Source: Bacteroidales bacterium
GTDB taxonomy: Bacteria > Bacteroidota > Bacteroidia > Bacteroidales > Muribaculaceae
Assembly: GCA_020860515.1 (NCBI GenBank)
Contig: JAJBUG010000039.1
Span: 82,428-146,427, forward strand
Reading direction: 5' to 3'
Length of the DNA: 64,000 nucleotides
Below, piece after piece: positions 25,881 through 34,374 of this stretch. Position 1 is the first letter of the stretch; every line of letters starts with the position of its first letter. Below the pieces are notes generated by a model that was not told the origin of the DNA, ran no database searches, and saw only the letters and a list, made by a program, of their open reading frames with translations. The translations under genes and the position numbers were made by a program.

Positions 25881-28418
25881 TTATTCTTCGAGTTTTTTGA
25901 GGGTTTCTATGAGCTGGCGACCCAAACCTATGGTGTAACCTTCGCTTACGAAAACCACGCGATTGAAAGTGTCGGCAATCACTACGATAGGGAGCGAGCT
26001 GTTGGCAAGGTGGAGAGTCTCAGCTAATTCCTTGCGGATTGCGCCATTGGCATCAGCTCCAATAGATACTGTGGATGGCATTTGCAAGTTGTTTTGCGCT
26101 TGCCATGCAGTGGCATCATCCACCGATGGGAAAAGCAGAAGCATGGGTCGCCCAGCGGTCTCCAGCTCGGTAGCCACAGCTGAAATATCACGAAGAGCAT
26201 GGTTGCTTGGCTCCTGGCCAATGGCCATTAGGCCCAGCACATAGTATCCGCGGCCAGTGGTCGATAGAATTGACTTTTCGGCTCCATAGGCAAGGTCATA
26301 ATACATATCTTCACTATTGAAACTGCCTATGACTTTAACGCCTTCGTTGTCCTGGCGAAGCACCAAAGGCACTGTGGTCAACTCTCCTTCGTTAACTTTA
26401 AAGAACTCAACCTGAGCCAAAACGGATCCATTTGCCAACCGCTGGCCGCTAACGAGCATATATTCACCCGCATCGATAGGGCGTGGCTGAGCAAATCCCT
26501 GTTTCCAGCTCTCCCCCTCGTCATAGTTTAGCAGTTGAGGCTTGCCATCCGCAATCTTGCTGATAGTAAAATGAGTATAATATTCTGGATCTTGCACATA
26601 CCCTTGAGCCTCATAGGTCAGCTGAAGCTTCCCCTCGGGGGCCTTTTCGCCAGTGAAGTCAGAAATCCAGAAATCATAACATTGCCCCTCAGCATCGAAA
26701 TACTGAGGCTTGCCAGTGACCTGATCTATCCGAGCTGGTATGCCTAATGCCCTTGCCATAGCCACAAGGGCAATGTCGCGCGACACCGCATTGCTTTTGC
26801 CCCATTGGGTAGTTGACATCGGATCCATTCTTACAGTTGCCGGCTGCCAGATTTGGCTCGCATCCACTGCGTTGGCGTACCACTTGGCCAGCTCGCGCGG
26901 ATTATTTCGGAATCGTGTTTGATCTTCTTCTGAAAAATACTCACTCAGATTAAATCTGTTTTCCTTCAAAAATTCGAGCTCCACACGGGGTTGCAACACA
27001 TAGCTCAGGTATAGGGAGTCGTTGACAAATTGGGGAGTCAGCATGGCCTCCAACATCACATAAAGAGGTATGTCAGTCATATCCTTATCGCACAGGCTAT
27101 CTCTCAGCTTTTGGCTACGCTGCTCCAGCGGAAATCCCTCGAAAAACTGGAGAAAAGTATCTATTGTAGCTTGATTGCCGCGCGCACGGCTCACAAAAGT
27201 GCCCACATAGGCCTTTCTAATCGAATCCTCTTGTGCTTTGCGCAACTCGCAGGCTGCACTGGCCTCGGGACTCACCTTGGGTAAGTTGGTGCTGGCAACT
27301 GGTGGTACCAGCTCGAACTCCAATTCCTGGTCGTTGCAACCCCCCTGGCTAAAATCCAAAGTAATCTTCAATGGATCATTGCTTTGGCTTACGCTTAACT
27401 TCTCTAAGTCAAACGTGCCATCCTTGCTTACCCAGACTATCAAATCACCCAAACCTGACTCAATTGAAGCCATCCCATTGGAATCAGTGATTTTGTAAGC
27501 TACAGGATAAAACTCACCATAATTATAAATGCAGAAGTCAACTTGTGCGTCCTCGACTGGGCTGCCTTGGGTATCGACCACGCACACTTGGGCACGAGCC
27601 ACCGGCGCATAATTGCTCGTTACATTAATATCTGTATAATCTGTCGCCTCCACCAACTTCTCCTCAGGCCCATCGTATCGGCCAGGCGTGCGAGTGGTCA
27701 TCAACATACCTCGCGATGCTGGAGCATTGAACCATCCAAGGTCGAGCACTGCCTCAGGCTCACAAGCCCCTAAGAAATGCCACTTGCCATCGGCCCAAGC
27801 CTCCACCCAAGCGTGATTGTCGTCGGTATGAGCCCAGCGAGGAGTATATACTTGTCTGGCTGGTATTCCGATGCTTCGCAAGGCGGCTACCGTGAATGTA
27901 GATTCTTCGCCGCAACGCCCGATTCCACTGCTTACTGATTGCAGGGGCGAATGGGTGCGAGCGTCGCTGGGTTCGTAGGTTACTTTTTCATGGCACCAAT
28001 GATTGACCTCGAGTATGGCCTCTTCCATAGTCATGCCTTCAACCCTTTCTTTGAGTTCTGAGTAAAAGGCTTTGCGATGGTCGTCGAGTGGCTCATTGTT
28101 TACACGCAGAGGCAACACAAAATGCCTCCATTCCCGGTCAGGGATGCTTAATCCCCAGGGCATTTCCCTGCGCACCTGGAGTGCCAGCCTCACATTCTCA
28201 ATGAAATATTCTGGTCCATAGTCGGTAATATCAGGCAGAGGCATATAGGCATACAAGAATTCCAAGGCTTGACACAGATCAGAATCCATCTCCTGGGTTA
28301 TAGTGGGAAAACATTCTGAGATGCCGAGTTCTGAGCGGCGTTGCAGGAAATCATCTTGCACATTGGCGATTGCCGCAATGGCGCATGATAGGATAATGGG
28401 TAAAAGTTTAAGTCTCAT
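25881..28418 (-). CDS. Secreted transglutaminase-like (papain-fold) protein
   Basis: The 845-aa product has a signal peptide (residues 1-19). A transglutaminase-like core at about residues 125-225 holds Cys in GIGRCGEES (about 169) and His in DDNHAWVEAW (about 200). A carboxypeptidase-regulatory-like beta domain follows (ARAQVCVVDTQGSPVEDA), then a second unassigned half that ends in a thioredoxin-like stretch (MLLLFPSVDDATAW, SLPIVVIADTFNRVVF). Proteins with this layout in Bacteroidetes are probably periplasmic proteases or amidases; the exact reaction is unknown. It overlaps the upstream cutC by 4 bp and is surely co-transcribed with it. Confidence 0.8.
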   Translation of the reverse strand: MRLKLLPIILSCAIAAIANVQDDFLQRRSELGISECFPTITQEMDSDLCQALEFLYAYMPLPDITDYGPEYFIENVRLALQVRREMPWGLSIPDREWRHFVLPLRVNNEPLDDHRKAFYSELKERVEGMTMEEAILEVNHWCHEKVTYEPSDARTHSPLQSVSSGIGRCGEESTFTVAALRSIGIPARQVYTPRWAHTDDNHAWVEAWADGKWHFLGACEPEAVLDLGWFNAPASRGMLMTTRTPGRYDGPEEKLVEATDYTDINVTSNYAPVARAQVCVVDTQGSPVEDAQVDFCIYNYGEFYPVAYKITDSNGMASIESGLGDLIVWVSKDGTFDLEKLSVSQSNDPLKITLDFSQGGCNDQELEFELVPPVASTNLPKVSPEASAACELRKAQEDSIRKAYVGTFVSRARGNQATIDTFLQFFEGFPLEQRSQKLRDSLCDKDMTDIPLYVMLEAMLTPQFVNDSLYLSYVLQPRVELEFLKENRFNLSEYFSEEDQTRFRNNPRELAKWYANAVDASQIWQPATVRMDPMSTTQWGKSNAVSRDIALVAMARALGIPARIDQVTGKPQYFDAEGQCYDFWISDFTGEKAPEGKLQLTYEAQGYVQDPEYYTHFTISKIADGKPQLLNYDEGESWKQGFAQPRPIDAGEYMLVSGQRLANGSVLAQVEFFKVNEGELTTVPLVLRQDNEGVKVIGSFNSEDMYYDLAYGAEKSILSTTGRGYYVLGLMAIGQEPSNHALRDISAVATELETAGRPMLLLFPSVDDATAWQAQNNLQMPSTVSIGADANGAIRKELAETLHLANSSLPIVVIADTFNRVVFVSEGYTIGLGRQLIETLKKLEE

Positions 28419-29197
28419 TTTATAGGATTGGTTTTGGTTTCTGGTGTAGGTATGGAATTAATGCTCTCTTTCAAGGCCGCCACGATGCATGCATCAGTCA
28501 CCAGCCGTGAATATTCCTCTGCGCCGGGTGCGCTCATGCTAATTCCCTGGCGCCTATATTGCATGGCGCTCTCTTTGGGACTGCGAGCCGAAGCATGGAC
28601 CTCGGGGACATCGGTGAATGACACTATGCGGTGCACATTTTCTATGTTTACTCCGCTGCCTGCCATTATGGCTATGCGGTCACCTGCCCTCTTGGTTAAT
28701 CTCTTTAGCATTGGGATGCCTGCTACGGCCGATGAAGCGCAGCCCGAAGTGAGCACTCGTCGGCATCCAAGATCTATGATTTGCTCAAGAGCCACCTCGG
28801 GGTCGCGGCACATGTCAAAAGCTCTATGGAATGTTATCTCGGCTGCCCCCGCCTCGCGCATAATGCTTGCCATAGATTTTAGGTCAACATCCCCCCTCGG
28901 GGTAAGCACTCCTGCTACGATTCCATTGACACCCTCCACTACACATTCTTGAATGTCATTTAGGATTATGGCCAGTTCGCGCGGCGTATATGCAAAATCG
29001 CCTTGTCGTGGACGAATCAGCACATTCACTGGCACTCCAGCGCGGCGCCCCATGTCGATAGCTGCTTTTACCAAACCCATAGAGGGGGTCAGCCCTCCCA
29101 CTTCCAGGGCGGTGCACAGCTCAATGCGGTCAGCTCCGCCTTTTATGGCTGCTTCCACGCTTTCTATATCTCCACAGCAGATTTCGAGTATTTTCAT
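28415..29197 (-). CDS. cutC: CutC family protein (copper homeostasis family)
   Basis: The 260-aa protein has the CutC TIM-barrel signatures: LEICCGDIESVEAAIKGGAD near the start, RIELCTALEVGGLTPS and RPRQGDF. Length fits the family. CutC was linked to copper tolerance in Escherichia coli, but that role is disputed and the enzyme activity is unknown. It opens a two-gene operon with the transglutaminase-like gene (4-bp overlap). A good promoter lies at 29218-29248. Confidence 0.93.
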   Translation of the reverse strand: MKILEICCGDIESVEAAIKGGADRIELCTALEVGGLTPSMGLVKAAIDMGRRAGVPVNVLIRPRQGDFAYTPRELAIILNDIQECVVEGVNGIVAGVLTPRGDVDLKSMASIMREAGAAEITFHRAFDMCRDPEVALEQIIDLGCRRVLTSGCASSAVAGIPMLKRLTKRAGDRIAIMAGSGVNIENVHRIVSFTDVPEVHASARSPKESAMQYRRQGISMSAPGAEEYSRLVTDACIVAALKESINSIPTPETKTNPIK

Positions 29198-29217
29198 GGC
29201 AACTATAATTTACCCTA

Positions 29218-29248
29218 CAAAAGTACAAAAAAGAAGTGACACTACAAA
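29218..29248 (-). promoter_or_regulatory. Promoter of the cutC operon
   Basis: On the minus strand TTTG (29248-29245) and TACTTTTG (29225-29218) are 19 bp apart, 20 bp before the cutC start codon. Confidence 0.7.
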
Positions 29249-29255
29249 ATAAAAA

Positions 29256-29291
29256 CAACGACTCAGGGCTACCGTTGGCAGCCCTGAGTTG
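29256..29291 (-). terminator. Intrinsic terminator of the sigma factor operon
   Basis: The arms near 29256-29270 and 29279-29291 share CTCAGGGCT/AGCCCTGAG with extra CAAC/GTTG closing pairs and one mismatch. On the minus strand TTGTTTTTATTTTG follows. It lies 15 bp after the stop of the Spy-like gene. Confidence 0.88.
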
Positions 29292-29306
29292 GAAACGAAA
29301 AAGTTG

Positions 29307-29786
29307 TTATTTGTTGCGTTGAGGCTTGTCGCCTTTTTTGAGCTGACTGTGCTTCAACAGATTGTTTGTGAACTTGCGTTCGGCGTTTTTGAGGCGTATT
29401 AATTGCTTAGGTGATAAAATTTCTTTGAATTTGTCGAAATATTCCATTTCGACAGCTCCTTCGCGGCTTTTTTGCTCGTAGAGGGCGCGTGCGGCTGCTT
29501 CACACTCTAAGTCGCTTGCATCGGCATCCTTTGTGACCTTGGCCTCCAAGTTGCGGGTTTCTGAGGAGATTTGCATCAGTCGGTCGTCCATCTCATCATA
29601 GATAGGGAAAAACTCCGTTTCCTGCTCTTTGGTGAGCTTAAGTTCTTTGGCAATGACCTCGTGTTTGTAATTGCGCATTTCGGTCAACCACTTCTCACGT
29701 TCTTCTCCCGTCATTCCCTGCTGCTGAGCCATCACTGAGGAGGCTAAGCATAGGGCGAGAATCAAAAACAATGCTTTTGCGTTCAT
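29307..29786 (-). CDS. Periplasmic Spy/CpxP-like (LTXXQ) protein
   Basis: The 159-aa product has a signal peptide (cleavage after SVMAQ) and an all-helical mature part. It contains LKLTKEQETEFFPIYDEM and ILSPKQLIRLKNAERKF, which resemble the two LTxxQ repeats of Spy/CpxP-type proteins. It also resembles periplasmic heavy-metal sensors of RND operons. It overlaps the upstream gene by 4 bp. In an ECF sigma factor operon it is probably a periplasmic stress chaperone or sensor; that role is inferred. Confidence 0.7.
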   Translation of the reverse strand: MNAKALFLILALCLASSVMAQQQGMTGEEREKWLTEMRNYKHEVIAKELKLTKEQETEFFPIYDEMDDRLMQISSETRNLEAKVTKDADASDLECEAAARALYEQKSREGAVEMEYFDKFKEILSPKQLIRLKNAERKFTNNLLKHSQLKKGDKPQRNK

Positions 29787-30268
29787 AGCTGTTGCATTTG
29801 AGGTGTTGCATCGGCGGGGGTATGCACGGTGGCAGGCTCTTCGGCTTCAGGCTCATAGTTGAGCCATTGCACATCCACGCCGTTGTCCATCATTTCATCC
29901 ATCAGATCGTATTGGTTTACATCATCGATTACGAACTCGTCGAAGAATGTATCGTTGCTAAGAGCCTCGGCCAAGGTGGCTGAGGGTTGCAGATACTGAT
30001 CCGACCCAGTGGATGTAAGGTTAGTAAACATCTTTAGCATGCACCACACGCCGGCAAACATAGCTGCCATGTAAACATACGGGCGCACACGCTGCCATAG
30101 GGTGCGAGGCGCGCGCACGAGCTTGACTGTTGCCTCTCCTTCTTGCTCAAAGGGGATTGTGGGTAGCGAATCAGCCATGCGAGCAGCAAAGTCGGCGAAG
30201 TAGCCCTCCGGGACGGTCATGCCATCGCGGCGGTCTATTTTCGTGAGGAGATCCTTTTCTTCTTCCAT
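29783..30268 (-). CDS. Small single-pass membrane protein, possible anti-sigma factor
   Basis: The 161-aa protein has a cytoplasmic N-terminus of about 55 residues (VPEGYFADFAARMADSLP), one membrane helix (about 64-83, VYMAAMFAGVWCMLKMF) and an acidic periplasmic tail. The pattern PxGYFxxFxxRM recurs in Bacteroidetes proteins encoded after ECF sigma factors. The gene lies between such a sigma factor and a Spy-like protein, so it may hold the sigma factor at the membrane. No zinc-binding anti-sigma motif is seen. Confidence 0.6.
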   Translation of the reverse strand: MEEEKDLLTKIDRRDGMTVPEGYFADFAARMADSLPTIPFEQEGEATVKLVRAPRTLWQRVRPYVYMAAMFAGVWCMLKMFTNLTSTGSDQYLQPSATLAEALSNDTFFDEFVIDDVNQYDLMDEMMDNGVDVQWLNYEPEAEEPATVHTPADATPQMQQL

Positions 30269-30326
30269 GACTATATATGCTTTTATACTTTATTCTGAAT
30301 ATTTGATTGAAAGCGGGCGCAAAGGT

Positions 30327-30884
30327 TTAATCATGCTCCTCAAAATATTTTTCAATTTTTTTCACTGCCAAGTGATAGCTGGTCTTGAGGGCTCCCACCG
30401 AGGTGCCAAGCACCTCCGACATGTCCTCGTATTTCATGTCGTCATAGTATTTCATGTTGAACACGAGGCGTTGCTTTTCGGGGAGTGTGGCTATAGCAGC
30501 CCGTAGCTTTTGAGCCAGAGCGTCGCCATCGATGTGCTCGTCGGCTATGATTTGGTTGGCCAGGGCTGCCTCTTGGTCATCGAGCGACAGGCCGGCTCGC
30601 TTACGCTCGCGGTCAAGGTGCGATATGGCCTCGTTGATTGCGATTTTGTAGAGCCAGGTTGATAGTTTCGCGTCGCCTCGGAAATTTTCCAAGCTTTGCC
30701 AAGCCTTCATAAAGGTATTCTGCAGCAAGTCGTTGGCATCATCATGGTCTTGCACCATGCGGCGGATTTGCCAATACAAGGGTTCGGTGTAGAGCTTGAT
30801 TACCTCCGTGAAGGCCTGCCGACACTGCTTAGGGTCGCGCAAGCGCTCAATGAGCTCGGGGTTTTCGCGGGGGTATTCTGCCAT
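30327..30884 (-). CDS. ECF-type RNA polymerase sigma factor
   Basis: The 185-aa protein has region 2 (DDANDLLQNTFMKAWQSLENF, then STWLYKIAINEAISHL) and region 4 (LPEKQRLVFNMKYYDDM, VGALKTSYHLAVKKI), with no region 3, as in group IV sigma factors. It directs RNA polymerase to a stress regulon. It is the first gene of a three-gene unit with a membrane protein and a Spy-like protein, which suggests control by an envelope signal. Confidence 0.93.
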   Translation of the reverse strand: MAEYPRENPELIERLRDPKQCRQAFTEVIKLYTEPLYWQIRRMVQDHDDANDLLQNTFMKAWQSLENFRGDAKLSTWLYKIAINEAISHLDRERKRAGLSLDDQEAALANQIIADEHIDGDALAQKLRAAIATLPEKQRLVFNMKYYDDMKYEDMSEVLGTSVGALKTSYHLAVKKIEKYFEEHD

Positions 30885-31044
30885 ATCAGTTATAAATTAC
30901 AAGTTAGTTACAAATTACCAGCTGCTGCACGGCGTTGCAACGGGAAGTAACAAAATCGGGTGTAAAGTTACAAAGAAAATCTCAGATTTGGTCTACTCGT
31001 TACGTCTATTTATTTATTTTTATACATTTTTAGTCAATAAACCA

Positions 31045-32451
31045 CTAAAAATGGCTGCTGCCATCGAAGCAGTGGGTGCATACCTTGCACTTTGGCAGAC
31101 CGATAGCCTTTATCAAATCTTCAAGCTTGCTGAATTTTAGCGATGTAAGTCCAAATCGCTCAGCAATCTTCTGCACCAACGCCTTGTATTCAGGGCTGTC
31201 AGTAGTGGCGTAGGCTTCCAGGTTCTTGTTAGGATCGCCTTCCAGCTCGCTTATGATGCGACGTGTGATAAGCTCCATATCGCTTTTCGAAGATGTGAAT
31301 CCAATGAATGGGCAACCGTAAATAAGCGGCGGGCATGCTATGCGCATGTGCACCTCCTTGGCTCCATATTCGTAAAATGTATGCACATTATCCTTGAGCT
31401 GGGTGCCACGCACGATTGAGTCGTCGCAGAATGCCACTTTGCGGTCCTTAAGCATGGCGGCATTTGGAATGAGCTTCATCTTTGCCACCAGATCGCGCAT
31501 GCTTTGATTGCTCGGAGTGAAGCTTCGAGGCCAAGTGGGAGTGTATTTTGCCACGCAGCGACGGTAGGGAATGCCCTTGCCGGCAGCAAAGCCCATGGCC
31601 ATGCCCACTCCGCTATCAGGAATGCCGCATACACATTCAATTTCAGTGTCATCCTTTTCTCCCATGAGTTCGCCGCTGCGGTAGCGTACCTCGTCAACAT
31701 TGATGCCCTCGTAGCTCGATACCGGGAACCCATAATATACCCACAAGAACGAGCAAATCTGCATTTCGGGGAGAGCCTCCTTAAGTACCTCCACTCCTTC
31801 AGCAGTGATGCGCAGGATTTCACCAGGTCCCAAATCGCGCACCACCTCATACCCAAGGTTGGGAAATGCTGTGGTCTCGCTGGTTACAGCATAGCCATCG
31901 GGACCTTTGCCTATTACAATTGGCGTACGCCCAAGTCGGTCACGAGCCGCAATGAGTCCGTCAGTGGTTAGCAGGAGCATGCTGCAGCTGCCTTGAATGC
32001 GGAGCTGGGCATATCGAATACCATCAGCGAAATTGTCGCCTTCATTAATCAAAGCAGCCACCATCTCCGTGGGGTTGGTGGCTCCGCTGCTGGTCTCTGC
32101 AAAATGTATGTGTGCGTCGAGCATTTGGCGCTCGATTTCGGCGATGTTTTGGATCTTGGCTACAGTTACGATTGCAAACTTTCCCAGGTGGCTATTCACT
32201 ACTATGGGTTGTGAGTCGTTGTCGCTAATGATGCCTATGCCGAGCTGGCCCTTGAATCGGGGTAGCACGCTTTCAAATTTGGTGCGGAAATAAGTATTTT
32301 CCAAGCTGTGGATGCTGCGCACGAAGCCACGCTCGGAGTCGTAGGTAGCCATGCCGCCTCGCTTAGTGCCGAGGTGGCTGTTGTAGTCTGTGCCGTAGAA
32401 GAGATCAGTGACGCAATCTCTACGCAAGGCAGTGCCGAAGAAACCTCCCAT
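31045..32451 (-). CDS. Amidophosphoribosyltransferase-like protein lacking the catalytic Cys
   Basis: The frame is open from 32550, but the ATG at 32451 is the right start because a -7 box (TAACTTTG, 32488-32495) lies in between. The 468-aa product resembles PurF along its length. It has a class II glutamine amidotransferase N-terminus (LGTKRGGMATYD, GSCSMLLLTTDGLIAARD) and a phosphoribosyltransferase part with the PRPP loop VAFCDDSIVRGTQL. True PurF begins MCG, and Cys becomes the nucleophile; this protein begins MGGFFGT, so glutamine hydrolysis by the usual route is impossible. The C-terminal KCKVCTHCFDG is Cys-rich. It may use free ammonia, have another function or be regulatory. Confidence 0.85.
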   Translation of the reverse strand: MGGFFGTALRRDCVTDLFYGTDYNSHLGTKRGGMATYDSERGFVRSIHSLENTYFRTKFESVLPRFKGQLGIGIISDNDSQPIVVNSHLGKFAIVTVAKIQNIAEIERQMLDAHIHFAETSSGATNPTEMVAALINEGDNFADGIRYAQLRIQGSCSMLLLTTDGLIAARDRLGRTPIVIGKGPDGYAVTSETTAFPNLGYEVVRDLGPGEILRITAEGVEVLKEALPEMQICSFLWVYYGFPVSSYEGINVDEVRYRSGELMGEKDDTEIECVCGIPDSGVGMAMGFAAGKGIPYRRCVAKYTPTWPRSFTPSNQSMRDLVAKMKLIPNAAMLKDRKVAFCDDSIVRGTQLKDNVHTFYEYGAKEVHMRIACPPLIYGCPFIGFTSSKSDMELITRRIISELEGDPNKNLEAYATTDSPEYKALVQKIAERFGLTSLKFSKLEDLIKAIGLPKCKVCTHCFDGSSHF

Positions 32452-32487
32452 ATATGGTAGTCGTTGTAGATTGGTATAAATTTTGCG

Positions 32488-32495
32488 CAAAGTTA
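32488..32495 (-). promoter_or_regulatory. -7 element of the PurF-like gene
   Basis: On the minus strand this reads TAACTTTG followed by C, 36 bp before the ATG at 32451. It rules out the upstream in-frame start at 32550. Confidence 0.6.
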
Positions 32496-32592
32496 ATGAT
32501 TTTTTCTGAGAAAACCTATTGTCTTTTGTAAGTGTTATAGAAATAAACACACTTTTAAACGCATCTAATAATATTATAAAGACACTACAACT

Positions 32593-32814
32593 ATGGGAAA
32601 GAAATTTTGGACCTTTTTGGCATGGGTATTCGGCATAGCCGCAACCGCCCTCATCGTGGTTTACAGCTTGGTGATTGCTGTATCACAGTTATGGTTCTTG
32701 GCCATTGCCGCCGGTGCAGCTGCTCTGTGTATATGGTTCGCAGCTTTGGCTTTCAAGGCAAAACGCCATGAGGATGAACGTCGTCGCGAAAAGGAAGAGA
32801 AGCAGCAGGAGTAA
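32593..32814 (+). CDS. Small two-helix membrane protein
   Basis: The 73-aa product has two hydrophobic helices (about residues 8-27 and 31-52) and a charged cytoplasmic tail rich in Lys, Arg and Glu. No family is recognised. It is divergent from the PurF-like gene and 76 bp upstream of mltG, which has its own promoter. The membrane pattern supports a real gene. Confidence 0.7.
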   Translation: MGKKFWTFLAWVFGIAATALIVVYSLVIAVSQLWFLAIAAGAAALCIWFAALAFKAKRHEDERRREKEEKQQE

Positions 32815-32855
32815 ATTTTTACGCTCATCAAGCCATTTTTCTCCGATATATTTGC

Positions 32856-32863
32856 TAACTTTG
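32856..32863 (+). promoter_or_regulatory. -7 element of mltG
   Basis: TAACTTTG lies 27 bp before the mltG start at 32891. Confidence 0.55.
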
Positions 32864-32890
32864 TAATCCAAATGTCATGACCGAGACAAT

Positions 32891-33976
32891 ATGAGCGAAC
32901 CAAACAACAAGGAGAAAAAGCCCAGAAAGAAAAAGAAGAAGGCTGCCAAGAAGTGGCCTATTATAAGTGCCTGCATCATCTTGATTGTGGTGATTGCGGG
33001 CATTTGGGTGTGGTCGCTGGTGGGAGCCAAAGCCCCAGTGACAGAGCCGACTCGAATATATATACCTGAGGGATCGGGCAACGAAGCTATTGGCGACACA
33101 CTGCGCACATCGCTTGGCGACAACTTCGGAACCAAGGTAGCGCGCCTATGGGCTTGGCAGAATGGAAGTGCTGCGCAAGCGGTGGGCTCCTATGTGATCC
33201 ATCCTGGCGATATGGCTCTGATGGTAAGCCGCATGCTACTCTACAATCGCCAAAGCCCTGTGAAAGTCACATATAATAATATACGCACTTTCGACCAACT
33301 GGCAGCACGCATCGGCAAGCAGATGATGTTTACGCCTGAGCAGTTTAAGGCGGCCTGCGATAGCATTTTGAGTGGGACCGGCTATACCCGTGAGAACTTT
33401 ACAGCCGCTTTCCTGCCCGATACTTATGAATTTTATTGGAACGCTGATCCTGCCTATGTGGTGGAAAAGCTTGTAAGCCATCGCGACAAATTCTGGAACA
33501 GCGAACGCTTGGAGAAAGCTGCAGCCCTTGGCCTGACCCCTGAGGAAGTGACCACTCTCGCCTCAATCGTTGAGGAGGAGACTAATAAGAAGGACGAGCG
33601 GCCATTGGTGGCTCGCCTTTATCTGAATCGGCTGCAGAAGGGCATGAAGCTGCAGGCAGATCCTACTGTGAAATTCGCCATCGGCGATTTCTCGCTGCGC
33701 AGGATTCTCAATACTCATCTGCGTAAGGATTCGCCTTACAACACTTATCGCAACGTAGGCTTGCCCCCAGGCCCTATCCGCATTCCCAATGCCGAAACCA
33801 TTGATGCTGTGCTTGATGCTCCCGAACACGACTATATCTACATGTGTGCCAAAGAAACATTCAATGGCTACCACAATTTTGCCAGCAACTACAAGGACCA
33901 TCAGGCTAACGCCAAGCGCTACCAGCAAGCCCTCAACAAGCGTGGCATCCGCCGCATAATAGATTTCTTCTGGTAG
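32891..33976 (+). CDS. mltG: Endolytic murein transglycosylase MltG (YceG-like)
   Basis: The 361-aa protein has a Lys-rich cytoplasmic start, one membrane helix (about residues 23-45), a LysM-like part and the YceG catalytic domain. The catalytic Glu is in LASIVEEETN (about residue 228), and LQADPTVKFAIG and PYNTYRNVGLPPGPI are conserved blocks. MltG cuts nascent peptidoglycan strands and sets their length. DUF2007 follows after 65 bp. Confidence 0.95.
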   Translation: MSEPNNKEKKPRKKKKKAAKKWPIISACIILIVVIAGIWVWSLVGAKAPVTEPTRIYIPEGSGNEAIGDTLRTSLGDNFGTKVARLWAWQNGSAAQAVGSYVIHPGDMALMVSRMLLYNRQSPVKVTYNNIRTFDQLAARIGKQMMFTPEQFKAACDSILSGTGYTRENFTAAFLPDTYEFYWNADPAYVVEKLVSHRDKFWNSERLEKAAALGLTPEEVTTLASIVEEETNKKDERPLVARLYLNRLQKGMKLQADPTVKFAIGDFSLRRILNTHLRKDSPYNTYRNVGLPPGPIRIPNAETIDAVLDAPEHDYIYMCAKETFNGYHNFASNYKDHQANAKRYQQALNKRGIRRIIDFFW

Positions 33977-34041
33977 CATAAAAAGACCCTTGTTTTTCCC
34001 GTAATTGCTTATCCTCCCTTAATCTTTAAAAGAATATCCTT

Positions 34042-34290
34042 ATGGAAGAAAATCTCGATTCTGGCGATCGCCTCGTTTGTGCTCGCATTTATGCCACTCT
34101 CGGAGTGGCCAGCATAGGCCTTGGTATGCTGCGGGCTAATGGCATTCCTTGCATTCTCGACAATGCTATTGTGGCAGGCGTGTTGGGCGTGCCAGTGGCA
34201 GCCTTTGATGGTATCCGCCTCATGGTGCATGAGCGCGACCTGCCCGAGGCCTTGAAACTCCTCGGTCCCGACCGCTACCCAGAAGGGTAA
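34042..34290 (+). CDS. DUF2007 family protein
   Basis: The 82-aa protein matches the small signal-transducing-type DUF2007 fold: VCARIYATLGVASIGLGMLRANGIPCILDN followed in other members by a short beta-strand with Arg/Met and the motif DLPEALKLL. Its function is unknown. It lies downstream of mltG on the same strand and is followed by a strong terminator, so it is probably the last gene of that unit. Confidence 0.8.
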   Translation: MEENLDSGDRLVCARIYATLGVASIGLGMLRANGIPCILDNAIVAGVLGVPVAAFDGIRLMVHERDLPEALKLLGPDRYPEG

Positions 34291-34312
34291 TAATAATGAA
34301 TAAATAACAAAG

Positions 34313-34353
34313 AATAATGGGCTGGCGCATAGTTGATGCGCCAGCCCATTATT
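34313..34353. terminator. Bidirectional terminator with an 18-bp perfect stem
   Basis: Arms 34313-34330 and 34336-34353 are exact inverted copies around a 5-nt loop, with GC-rich centres (GGGCTGGCGC) and AT-rich ends. It lies between the convergent DUF2007 and MFS genes. Confidence 0.92.
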
Positions 34354-34374
34354 CATTGTTTTTTAATTCATTGA

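Noticed and set aside
32452..32550. Upstream in-frame start of the PurF-like gene
   Set aside because: The 33-codon extension contains the promoter -7 box, and its sequence has no counterpart in the family.
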